From positions 1 through 10,856 of the forward strand of contig DATCSE010000093.1 in the NCBI GenBank assembly GCA_036568605.1: a DNA stretch of 10,856 nucleotides. The letters are read 5' to 3'. The stretch's first letter is position 1, and each line of letters opens with the position of its first letter. Of the stretch, positions 1 to 6,644 are shown one piece after another. A model generated the notes under the pieces. The model made no database searches. It was not told where the DNA came from and was given only the letters and a program-made list of their open reading frames with translations. Both the position numbers and the translations under genes were made by a program. The stretch comes from DATCSE01 sp036568605 (GTDB taxonomy: Bacteria; Pseudomonadota; Gammaproteobacteria; Burkholderiales; Burkholderiaceae_C).

Positions 1-1254
1 GAGTCACTCGGGGCCCGCCACGGTTTGCAGGATCCCCGAACCTTCTCGCTGCGCCGCATCGCCGTCTCGGCCTTCGGCCCCTCGCTGCTCTTCGGCCTCG
101 GCGAAGGCGCCATCCTCCCGGTCATTCCGCTGAGCGCCCGCGATCTGGGCGCGTCGGTCGCGGTGGCCGCGCTGGCGGTCGCGCTGATCGGCATCGGCTC
201 GCTGGTGAGCAACATCCCCGCGTCGCTGATCACGATGCACCGCGGCGAGCGCTGGGCCATCGTCGCGGCGGCGCTGTGGTGTGCCGTCGCGATGGCCTTG
301 TGCGCAGCGACCACGCACCTGGGCGTGTTCGCGATCGGCTGCTTCATGGTGGGCATGTCGCAGGCCGTGTTCAGCCTCGCGCGGCAGAGCTACCTGACCG
401 AGTCGGTGCCGGTGGAGTTCCGGGCCCGCGCGCTGTCGACGCTGGGCGGCGTGATGCGCATCGGCATGTTCTTCGGGCCGTTCATCGCGGCCGCGGCGAT
501 CCACCGCTTCGGGCTGATCGGCGCGTACGGGGTCGGCGTCGCGGCGCTGCTGATCGCGGCGGTCATCGCCGCGCGCATTCCCGATCTAGAGTCCAGCGAC
601 ACGGCGCGCCGCGATCGCGTGCAGGCGGCTGCCGAGCCCGCCAGCGCCGCGGTGGCCGTGCCCACGCTGCGCTCGACCGTGCGCGACCACCGCCACGTGT
701 TCGTCACGCTGGGCATCGGCGTGCTGCTGGTCAGCGCGGTGCGCGCGACGCGCCAGGCGGTAATTCCGCTGTGGGCCGACCACCTCGCGCTCGAGGCCTC
801 GGTCGCGTCGCTGATCTACGGGATCTCCGGCGGCATCGACATGCTGGTGTTCTACCCGGCCGGGCATGTGATGGACCGCAAGGGCCGGGGCTGGGTCGCG
901 GTGCCGTCGATGGTCGTGATGGGCGCGGCGCTGCTGCTGACGCCGCTGACCCACGGCGCGTGGACGCTGCTGCTCGCGGCGATGGTGCTGGGCTTCGGCA
1001 ACGGCATCGGCTCGGGCATGGTGATGACGCTGGGTGCCGATCACTCGCCCAGTGTCGGGCGGGCCCACTTCCTCGGCGTGTGGCGGCTGATGTCGGACAT
1101 CGGCTCGTCGTGCGGGCCGGCGCTGCTGTCGCTGCTCGCGGCCGCGCTGTCGCTGGGCGCGGGCATCGTGGTCACCGGCCTGCTGGCGTTCGCGGCGGCC
1201 GGGCAGCTGGCCTACTGGATCCCGCGCGCCCACGAGCGCGGCACGGCCCGCTGA
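1..1254 (+). CDS. MFS transporter, 5' end outside window
   Basis: This is an inner-membrane secondary transporter of the major facilitator superfamily; the substrate is not recognisable. The reading frame is open from base 1 to the TGA at 1252-1254. The first start-like codon is a TTG at 25, which has no Shine-Dalgarno sequence in front of it, so the true start probably lies left of the window. The protein alternates hydrophobic helices with short loops, consistent with about 12 membrane segments in two halves. A charged cytoplasmic linker sits near residues 185-222 (counted from the TTG). The loop between helices 2 and 3 is a degenerate motif A (ITMHRGERW), while the second half keeps a clearer copy, GHVMDRKGRG, at about 280-289. 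It converges on the deacylase gene with a 21-nt spacer, so it is not in that operon. A drug or metabolite efflux role is possible but cannot be told from sequence. Confidence 0.85.
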   Translation, partial: ESLGARHGLQDPRTFSLRRIAVSAFGPSLLFGLGEGAILPVIPLSARDLGASVAVAALAVALIGIGSLVSNIPASLITMHRGERWAIVAAALWCAVAMALCAATTHLGVFAIGCFMVGMSQAVFSLARQSYLTESVPVEFRARALSTLGGVMRIGMFFGPFIAAAAIHRFGLIGAYGVGVAALLIAAVIAARIPDLESSDTARRDRVQAAAEPASAAVAVPTLRSTVRDHRHVFVTLGIGVLLVSAVRATRQAVIPLWADHLALEASVASLIYGISGGIDMLVFYPAGHVMDRKGRGWVAVPSMVVMGAALLLTPLTHGAWTLLLAAMVLGFGNGIGSGMVMTLGADHSPSVGRAHFLGVWRLMSDIGSSCGPALLSLLAAALSLGAGIVVTGLLAFAAAGQLAYWIPRAHERGTAR

Positions 1255-1275
1255 CGGCGCCGGCGCTGATGTCGT

Positions 1276-2736
1276 TCAGGCGACGCGGTGCAGCATGCGC
1301 CCGGCCTGCGCGAGGACCCGCGCACCATCGGACTCCGCGTACGCGAGCCGGCCGTTCACATAGACGCGCTGGATCCCGACGCTCGCGCTGATCGGCTGCG
1401 CATAGGTCGCGGTGTCGGCGATGCGCGCCGGATCGAACACGACGACATCGGCGTACGCGCCGGGCCGCAGCGCGCCGCGCCGTTGCACGCGGAACGTCTT
1501 CGCGGTCAGCCCGGTCATCTTGTGCACCGCCTGCTCCAGCGAGAACAGCTTGCGTTCGCGCCAGTAGCGCGCGAAGACCCGCGGGAACGCACCCCACAGC
1601 CGCGGATGCGGATGCCGGTCGTGCGGCAGGCCGTCGCTGCCGATCATGGACCGCGGGTGCGCGATCACGCGCTCGACGTCGTCCTCGTGCATCTGGAAGT
1701 AGCAGGCCCCGCCCGGCTTCAGGCGCAGGCACGCCGTCTTCTGGTCCACGCCCCATTCGGCGGCGATGTCGGCCAGCAGGCGGCCGGTCATCTCCGGGTG
1801 CGTGTCGCTCCAGGTCAGCATCACGTCGATCTGGCCGTCGACCAGGTCCTCGCGCAGCACGGTCGAGCCGGCGACGTACGGGTACACGTCCATCGCGATA
1901 GTCTGGCGCGCGGCCAGCGTGTCGATCAGCGGCAGCGTCTCGGCGGTGCGTCCCCACTGCGACGGGCCGGCGCACTTGTGATGCGAGATCACCAGCGGAA
2001 CGCCGGCCTCGAACGCGCAGTCGCCGGCCTCGTGCATCGCCTCGATGATGGCCTGCATCTCGCTGCGCAGGTGGGTCGCGTAGATGCCGCCGTGGCGCGC
2101 GACGACACGCGCGAGCGCCGTCACCTCGTCGGCCGGCGCCGCATACGCTTCTTCGTAGAACAAGCCCGACGACAGGCCGTGCGCGCCGGCGGCCAGGCTC
2201 TCGTCGAGCAGCGTCGCCATGCGCGCGCGCTCGTCGGCGCTGGCCGGGCGCGACAGATCGGCCATCGCCGCGTAGCGCAGCGTCGTGTGGCCGACCAGCG
2301 CCGCCACGTTCAGCGCGGGCGCGGCCGCGCTCACCGCGTCGCGGTACGCGGCCATCGTCGGGTAGCGGAACGAGCCGGCGCCGAGCAGGGTCAGCGGCGG
2401 GCCGGCCGCGTCGGTGCGGTACGGCGCAAGCGAGATGCCGCAGTTGCCGGTCACGACCGTCGTGATGCCTTGCGACAGCTTCGCGAGGTAGGCCGGCTGC
2501 TTCAGCACGATCGCATCGTCGTGCGTGTGCGCATCGATGAAGCCCGGTGCGATCGCGAGGCCGGTGCAGTCGACGATCTCGAGGTCTTCGATTCCCATGC
2601 CGTGGGGCAGGCGCGAGCGCACGCCGGCGCCCAGCCGCACGATGCAGTCGTCGACGATCAGCACGTCGCCCGGCCATGACGGTCCGCCGGACCCGTCGAT
2701 CACGAGCCCGCCTTCGAGCAGCACCGCGTCAGCCAC
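1276..2736 (-). CDS. N-acyl-D-amino-acid deacylase (D-aminoacylase)
   Basis: This is a metal-dependent amidohydrolase that removes the acyl group from N-acyl-D-amino acids, giving a carboxylate and a free D-amino acid. The protein is 486 residues from the GTG at 2736, the usual size for the family. Residues match, in order and spacing, those established for the Alcaligenes D-aminoacylase: His70 and His72 in DAHTHDD, Cys99 in TGNCGIS, His222 in YATHLRSE, His252 in ISHHKC and Asp368 in MIGSDGLPHD. The C-terminal part (LRPGAYADVVVFDP, then VYVNGRLAY) completes the small beta-sandwich domain. A longer frame reaches an ATG at 2784, but GGAGG at 2745-2749 lies 8 nt before the GTG, and the family N-terminus starts here. 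The start overlaps the regulator's stop by 8 nt, so translation is probably coupled. It is the last gene of the operon. Acyl and side-chain preference cannot be read from sequence. Confidence 0.93.
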   Translation of the reverse strand: MADAVLLEGGLVIDGSGGPSWPGDVLIVDDCIVRLGAGVRSRLPHGMGIEDLEIVDCTGLAIAPGFIDAHTHDDAIVLKQPAYLAKLSQGITTVVTGNCGISLAPYRTDAAGPPLTLLGAGSFRYPTMAAYRDAVSAAAPALNVAALVGHTTLRYAAMADLSRPASADERARMATLLDESLAAGAHGLSSGLFYEEAYAAPADEVTALARVVARHGGIYATHLRSEMQAIIEAMHEAGDCAFEAGVPLVISHHKCAGPSQWGRTAETLPLIDTLAARQTIAMDVYPYVAGSTVLREDLVDGQIDVMLTWSDTHPEMTGRLLADIAAEWGVDQKTACLRLKPGGACYFQMHEDDVERVIAHPRSMIGSDGLPHDRHPHPRLWGAFPRVFARYWRERKLFSLEQAVHKMTGLTAKTFRVQRRGALRPGAYADVVVFDPARIADTATYAQPISASVGIQRVYVNGRLAYAESDGARVLAQAGRMLHRVA

Positions 2737-3643
2737 GGTCGACGCCTCCGCCGTTCCAGCTCTGCAGCGGGTGCGTCTGCGCATCGATGCCGTGGCGCTG
2801 CAGCGCCTCGCGCACGCCGCGCAGCCGGTTCACGGCGCGGCTGCCGACACGCTGCGCGATCAACACCGTGAGGATCTCGATCAAGGTCAGGTGCACCAGG
2901 TACGCATCGATGCCGACGTGCATCACCGCATCGTCCGGCACGCTGAGCGCGAGCAGCCAGTCGGCACGCTGCGCGAGCGCGGTGTTCGGCCGCGTGATCG
3001 CGACGACCTTCGCACCCTGCGCACGCGCGATGTCGACCGCGTCGAGCAGCGACGGCATGCCGCCGACGTGGGTGATCGCGATCACGACGCCGCCGCGCTT
3101 CTGCGCGCCGGCCGCGACCTGCTGCAGGTGGTAGTCGGCCCAGGCCGTGGCCGAGAGCCCGAGGCGGAACAGCCGCGCCTGCAGGTCGGTCGCCATGAAC
3201 CACGAGGTGTTGCCGGCGCCGACGATGTCGATGTGCGGCGCTTTCGCGATCGCGTCGACCGCCGCGTTCAGCACCGCCATGTCGAGCTGGTTGCGCACGC
3301 CGGCCACCGAGGCCGCGGCGCTGCGTGCGATCTTCGCGACCACGTCGTCGGCGGTGTCCTCGATGTTGACGCGCCGGTGCAGCGGCGAGCCGCCCAGCGC
3401 GAGCTCCTGCGCGAGCGCGAGCTTGAACTCGCGCAGCCCGGCGAAGCCCAGGTCGCGGCAGGTGCGCATGATGGTCGGCACCGAGCTGCCGGTGCGTTCG
3501 GCGAGCTGCTCGAAGCTCTCCTGCAGCACGCGGTCCGGGTCCTCGAGCAGCACGTCGAGGATCGCGCGGCGCGTCGCCGGCGCCTTGTCGCGGATCTCGG
3601 CGACGCGTGCGAGCAGCGGCGTGGCAGCGTGGTGGTTGTTCAT
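2729..3643 (-). CDS. RpiR/MurR-family transcriptional regulator
   Basis: This is a cytoplasmic DNA-binding regulator of 304 residues. Residues about 1-80 form the RpiR-type helix-turn-helix domain: FEQLAERTGSSVPTIMRTCR at 44-63 is the recognition unit and GFAGLREFKLAL follows. Residues about 125-265 form a SIS domain with the typical strand-loop signatures HIDIVGAGNTS (137-147) and VVIAITHVGG (186-195), where family members usually bind phosphorylated sugars. Its ATG shares one base with the stop of the upstream PLP-enzyme gene (TGATG), and no Shine-Dalgarno is visible, so it is probably made by translational coupling. Position inside the operon suggests autoregulation, probably through the TGAAA-N5-TTTCA palindromes in front of the operon. 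No sugar enzyme is nearby, so the effector may not be a sugar phosphate. The family call is firm; the regulon and ligand are inferred. Confidence 0.93.
   Translation of the reverse strand: MNNHHAATPLLARVAEIRDKAPATRRAILDVLLEDPDRVLQESFEQLAERTGSSVPTIMRTCRDLGFAGLREFKLALAQELALGGSPLHRRVNIEDTADDVVAKIARSAAASVAGVRNQLDMAVLNAAVDAIAKAPHIDIVGAGNTSWFMATDLQARLFRLGLSATAWADYHLQQVAAGAQKRGGVVIAITHVGGMPSLLDAVDIARAQGAKVVAITRPNTALAQRADWLLALSVPDDAVMHVGIDAYLVHLTLIEILTVLIAQRVGSRAVNRLRGVREALQRHGIDAQTHPLQSWNGGGVDRG
2745..2749 (-). promoter_or_regulatory. Ribosome binding site fixing the deacylase GTG start
   Basis: The minus strand reads GGAGG here, followed by 8 nt and the GTG at 2736. This supports the GTG over the in-frame ATG at 2784, which would add 16 arginine-rich residues that do not look like the family. 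The site lies inside the 3' end of the regulator gene. Confidence 0.7.
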
Positions 3644-4929
3644 CAGAAGTGCATCGCGACCGCGTCGGTCACGCGGTAGTCGTTCTCGACGATGGGCATC
3701 CAGTGCCACTTGTCGAAGGTCGTGCACGGATGCGAGATGCCCAGGCCGATGCGCTCGCCGACGACCGGGGCCGACAGCGCGTCGGCTTGCGTATCCCAGC
3801 GCAGGTAGGCGTGCTGGTCGTTCAGCGCGCTGATCTTCCAGCTCGCCGGCACCGCGAGCGGCGTGGTCGAGCCGCGCGGCGCACGCGCGAACGGGATCGG
3901 CATCTCGATGTCGAACGAGATGTCGCGCCGCCCGACCGCGACGATCGCGAGGCCGGGCTCGGGGCACGACTGCACGCTGGCCCAGACCTCCAGCGCGGGA
4001 CGCAGCGTCTCGCCGCAATCGCAGCGCTGCGCGACCGCCGCGAGCATGCGGCTGTAGTTGCCGTGGTCGTGGGTCACGTAGCAGCCCGAGCGCAGCAGCC
4101 CGCGCACCGGGCGGCTGAGCGACGGCTTGAGCCGCCCGGCGACCAGGTCGAAGATCGCCGAGCCGCCGGCCGAGATCAGGATCTCGTCGGTGTCGAACAA
4201 CTGCTCGCGATCGGCCAGTTGCGCGATCGCCTCGACGCGGTCCATCAGCGCATCGGCATACGGTGCGTCGTCTTCGGTCCGGCCTTTCGCGCCCAGGCCT
4301 TCGTAGCACTCGATGCCGACCAGGTCCACCGCGGTGCTCGCGTGCAGGCGGCGCGCGAGCGCGCTCGCTTCGTCCGCGGTGCGGCAGCCGGCGCGGCCGC
4401 CGGGCACGCCGATCTCGAGCAGCACCTCGAAGCGCACGCTGCGCGGATGGGCCGCGTACCACGCCTCGATCAGCGCGAGCTGCGCCATCGAATCGACCAG
4501 GAACGCGATGCGCAGGCCCGGATGGCGCGCGAGCAGCTGCTGGATGCCGGCCAGGTCCTCGTCGGCCAGCACCTGGTTCGCGATCAGCGTGCGGCGCGCG
4601 CCGGCGGCGACGCCCACCGCGAGCTGCGTGACGGTTGCGAACGTGAGCCCCCATGCGCCGGCATCGAGCTGGCGGCGGAACAGTTGCGGCGACATCGTCG
4701 TCTTGCCGTGGGGCGCGAGCTCGATGCCGCGCTCCTGCACGAAGCGCTGCATCCACGCGAGGTTGTGCGCCAGCGCCTCGCGCTTCAGCACCGCGAGCGG
4801 CAGCGGCAGGCGGCCGTCGAGCACGTTCCAGCCCAGCGCGGCGATGTCGCGCGCCGCGACCGGCGGATGCGCGTGCGGGAAGCCCTTCAGGCCCGGCGCG
4901 AGCACGACGTCGTGGGCGATGTCGTTCAT
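3643..4929 (-). CDS. PLP- and zinc-dependent D-serine dehydratase-like amino acid deaminase (fold type III)
   Basis: This is a 428-residue cytoplasmic enzyme of the alanine-racemase-fold D-serine dehydratase / D-threonine aldolase group. The N-terminal TIM barrel carries the PLP lysine, Lys76, in the hallmark LAPHGKTTMSPQL, followed by RRQLDAGAWGLTFATVTQ. A phosphate-binding-type segment, LISAGGSAIF, lies at 251-260. The C-terminal beta domain ends with GISHPCTTFDKW, giving a His400-x-Cys402 pair. In the family, His-x-Cys binds zinc in eukaryotic D-serine dehydratase, whereas D-threonine aldolases use His-x-Asp, so dehydration/deamination of a beta-hydroxy D-amino acid (D-serine to pyruvate and ammonia) fits better than an aldol cleavage. 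The ATG at 4929 lies 4 nt after the binding-protein stop, and the stop overlaps the regulator's ATG by one base. The divergent RidA suits the enamine/imine this reaction releases. The exact substrate remains unproven. Confidence 0.88.
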   Translation of the reverse strand: MNDIAHDVVLAPGLKGFPHAHPPVAARDIAALGWNVLDGRLPLPLAVLKREALAHNLAWMQRFVQERGIELAPHGKTTMSPQLFRRQLDAGAWGLTFATVTQLAVGVAAGARRTLIANQVLADEDLAGIQQLLARHPGLRIAFLVDSMAQLALIEAWYAAHPRSVRFEVLLEIGVPGGRAGCRTADEASALARRLHASTAVDLVGIECYEGLGAKGRTEDDAPYADALMDRVEAIAQLADREQLFDTDEILISAGGSAIFDLVAGRLKPSLSRPVRGLLRSGCYVTHDHGNYSRMLAAVAQRCDCGETLRPALEVWASVQSCPEPGLAIVAVGRRDISFDIEMPIPFARAPRGSTTPLAVPASWKISALNDQHAYLRWDTQADALSAPVVGERIGLGISHPCTTFDKWHWMPIVENDYRVTDAVAMHF

Positions 4930-4933
4930 GCCG

Positions 4934-6490
4934 TCACTTGACCGACGTGTTCCAGAAGAACGGCCAGGTCGCCGGCTGGTAGTTCTCGAGCGCCGGGCTC
5001 TTCGCCGACAGGCCGTTGAACTTGCCGACGTTGATGTACGGCACTTCGTCGTAGACCACCTGCTGCACCTTGCCCCACAGCGCGCCGCGCTTGGCCGGGT
5101 CGGCCTCGCGGTTGAACGCCGCGAGGGCGGACTGCTTCGCCTCGCTGCCCCACCAGCCCGGCGCGCCGTCGCCCAGTTGCGGCGGCGACAGCATGGGCTC
5201 GGGGAACTGGCCGCTGTGCGTGATGTAGAGGTCCCACAGCTTGGCGTCATTGCGCCGCTGCACCAGCGTCGCCCAGTCGACCACGTTGAGGTCGACCTTG
5301 AAGCCGGCGCGCTTCAGCTGCTCGGCCATCAGCAGCGCCATGTTGTAGTGGAAGTCGTACTGCCGGCTCGTCAGCACGCGGATGGGCTCGCCCTTGTAGC
5401 CGGCCTTCTCGGCGGCTTCCTTCGCGGCCTTCGCGTTGCGCTGGTTGTAGCGCTCGGTGCCGGCGGTCGAGTAGAACGGCGAACCCTTCGGGAAGTGGTT
5501 GCCCTCGGCCGTGAAGAAGCGCGTGTCGCCGAAGCCGGCGGCCAGCATCTCGCCTTCGCCGAGCGCGGTCTGGATCGCCTGGCGCAGCGGCTGGTTGGCG
5601 GCCACCCCTTCCTTGGTGTTGAACACCAGGTACGGGAAGCCGAACGACGGGGTCAGGATGGGCACGGTCTTGCCGCCGCTCTTCTCGAGCCGCGGCAACG
5701 CTTCGACCGGCAGCAGGTCGGCGAAGTCGTACTGGCCGGCGAGCGCGCCTTCGACACGCGTGTTCGCGTTGGGCACCGGCACGAAGCGCAGTTCCTCGAT
5801 CGCCGCTTCGCGCTTGCCGCCGTAGCCGTTCGCGGCTTCCTTGCGCGGGCTGTACTTCGCGAAGCGGGTCAGCAGCACGTAGGCGTCGGGCTTGCGCTCC
5901 TTGAACTGGTACGGCCCGGTGCCGACGTAGCTGGCCAGCGGCGTCGCGATCGCCTCCTTGGCCATGATCGCGGCCATGCCGCTGGGCAGTGCGAGCTGCG
6001 CGAGCAGCGGCGCATACGGCTGCTTCAGCACGATCTGGACCGCGCCCGGCCCGGTCGCCTTGATGGACTCGACCTCCTTGCCCACCGCCTTGCCGCGCGG
6101 AGACTGCTCCATCCAGCGCTGCAGGCTCGCGACGACGTCGTCGGCATTGAGCTCGCGCCCGTTGTGCAGCATCACGCCCTTGCGCAGCGTGATCGTGTAG
6201 CTCTTGCCGTCGGCCGAGACCTTGGGCAGCGACTCGGCCAGCATCGGCACGACATTCCACTTCGAGTCGAAGGTGTACAGCGTCTCGTAGACGTGCTGCA
6301 TGATGGTGCCCACCAGATCGGCGGTGGACGCCATCGGGTCCAGCGTCTGCGGCTCGGCCACCATCGCGAGCGTCGCGTAGTTGCGTGCGGCCAGCGCCTG
6401 CGGCGAGATGCCGGCAGCAGCGCTCAGCGCGACGGCGAGCCCGGCGGCGCGCAAGAGGAAAGGGCGGCGGGAGGGCGTTGCGAGCGGCAT
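4934..6490 (-). CDS. ABC transporter substrate-binding protein, family 5 (peptide/dipeptide type)
   Basis: This is an exported binding protein of the SBP_bac_5 (DppA/OppA) family, 518 residues from the chosen start. The N-terminus has a twin-arginine-like signal, SRRPFLL at residues 7-13, then a hydrophobic stretch and probable cleavage after QALA near residue 34. Mature sequence shows family landmarks: AEPQTLDPMASTADLVGTIM, then LYTFDSKWNVVPMLAES, and YTITLRKGVMLHNGRELNADDVVASLQRW. Two ATGs are possible. The first, at 6496, directly abuts GAGG, leaving no spacer, whereas the second, at 6490, has a 6-nt spacer and is preferred. It is the first gene of the operon. No permease or ATPase gene is present in the window, so it must use membrane parts encoded elsewhere or act as an orphan receptor. 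A peptide or N-acylated D-amino acid ligand is inferred from the operon. Being outside the lipid bilayer with no lipobox Cys, it should be soluble periplasmic. Confidence 0.9.
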   Translation of the reverse strand: MPLATPSRRPFLLRAAGLAVALSAAAGISPQALAARNYATLAMVAEPQTLDPMASTADLVGTIMQHVYETLYTFDSKWNVVPMLAESLPKVSADGKSYTITLRKGVMLHNGRELNADDVVASLQRWMEQSPRGKAVGKEVESIKATGPGAVQIVLKQPYAPLLAQLALPSGMAAIMAKEAIATPLASYVGTGPYQFKERKPDAYVLLTRFAKYSPRKEAANGYGGKREAAIEELRFVPVPNANTRVEGALAGQYDFADLLPVEALPRLEKSGGKTVPILTPSFGFPYLVFNTKEGVAANQPLRQAIQTALGEGEMLAAGFGDTRFFTAEGNHFPKGSPFYSTAGTERYNQRNAKAAKEAAEKAGYKGEPIRVLTSRQYDFHYNMALLMAEQLKRAGFKVDLNVVDWATLVQRRNDAKLWDLYITHSGQFPEPMLSPPQLGDGAPGWWGSEAKQSALAAFNREADPAKRGALWGKVQQVVYDEVPYINVGKFNGLSAKSPALENYQPATWPFFWNTSVK

Positions 6491-6496
6491 GGGCAT

Positions 6497-6500
6497 CCTC
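6497..6500 (-). promoter_or_regulatory. Ribosome binding site of the binding-protein gene
   Basis: The minus strand reads GAGG, then ATGCCCATG. The GAGG touches the first ATG but is 6 nt from the second, which favours initiation at 6490. The difference is two residues and does not affect the signal peptide. Confidence 0.5.
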
Positions 6501-6517
6501 GGTTGAAGTGAATGTCG

Positions 6518-6532
6518 TGAAATTGAATTTCA
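6518..6532. promoter_or_regulatory. Operator-like palindrome 1, TGAAA-N5-TTTCA
   Basis: TGAAATTGAATTTCA is a 15-bp palindrome with perfect 6-bp arms around TGA. It lies 28 bp before the binding-protein start at 6490 and about 25-40 bp downstream of the possible transcription start on the minus strand. A second 15-mer of the same form lies 85 bp away (centre to centre). Because the operon encodes an RpiR regulator and that family commonly binds short AT-rich inverted repeats, this is the best candidate for its operator. The palindrome is seen directly; the binding protein is inferred. Confidence 0.6.
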
Positions 6533-6545
6533 GATAACCGACACT

Positions 6546-6574
6546 ATGAACGCTGCGTACCGCGATTCTATAAG
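6546..6574 (+). promoter_or_regulatory. Possible promoter for the RidA gene
   Basis: TATAAG at 6569-6574 matches five of six positions of the sigma-70 -10 consensus. The -35 position at 17-bp spacing (ATGAAC, 6546-6551) matches only three of six, so activity may be weak or need an activator. A start near 6581 would place palindrome 2 in the early transcribed region. Confidence 0.35.
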
Positions 6575-6594
6575 GGTAAACGCCAGATATTTCA
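6565..6594 (-). promoter_or_regulatory. Possible promoter for the D-amino-acid operon
   Basis: The minus strand reads TAGAAT at 6570-6565, five of six matches to a -10 box. The -35 position, near 6588-6594, is poor and coincides with the TGAAATA half-site. The box overlaps the plus-strand TATAAG by two bases, so the two promoters would be back to back and could compete for RNA polymerase. A start near 6558 would leave a leader of about 68 nt containing palindrome 1. Confidence 0.3.
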
Positions 6595-6602
6595 CGGATT
6601 GA

Positions 6603-6617
6603 TGAAATACACTTTCA
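6603..6617. promoter_or_regulatory. Operator-like palindrome 2, TGAAA-N5-TTTCA
   Basis: TGAAATACACTTTCA repeats the arms and spacing of the palindrome at 6518-6532 in front of the ridA-type gene. Its left arm also pairs with an extra half-site, TATTTCA at 6588-6594, to make an inverted repeat TATTTCA-N8-TGAAATA. Three half-sites within 30 bp suggest cooperative or alternative binding. The site lies 27 bp before the RidA start and just downstream of the possible plus-strand -10 box, a place suited to repression. Confidence 0.55.
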
Positions 6618-6644
6618 GCCTCGACTGATCCTGGAGACCGCTTC

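Noticed and set aside
1255..1275. GC-rich spacer between the convergent MFS and deacylase genes, considered as a bidirectional terminator.
   Set aside because: No stable inverted repeat with a T-run could be seen in 21 nt.
276..1391. Plus-strand frame of 371 codons overlapping the left MFS gene.
   Set aside because: Arg/Gly-rich shadow frame without membrane segments; the other frame gives a clean MFS protein.
1172..2677. 501-codon minus-strand frame overlapping the deacylase.
   Set aside because: Composition is a frame-shifted echo of the deacylase; the catalytic motifs are all in the neighbouring frame.
2729..4756. 675-codon minus-strand frame that would fuse an N-terminal extension to the RpiR regulator.
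   Set aside because: The extra part is an arginine-rich shadow of the PLP-enzyme gene; RpiR homology begins exactly at the ATG at 3643.
4313..6511. Long plus-strand open frame (732 codons) antisense to the PLP and binding-protein genes.
   Set aside because: Its translation is rich in Arg, His and Gln and low in hydrophobic order, the usual mirror of high-GC coding sequence; the minus strand encodes two recognisable proteins here.
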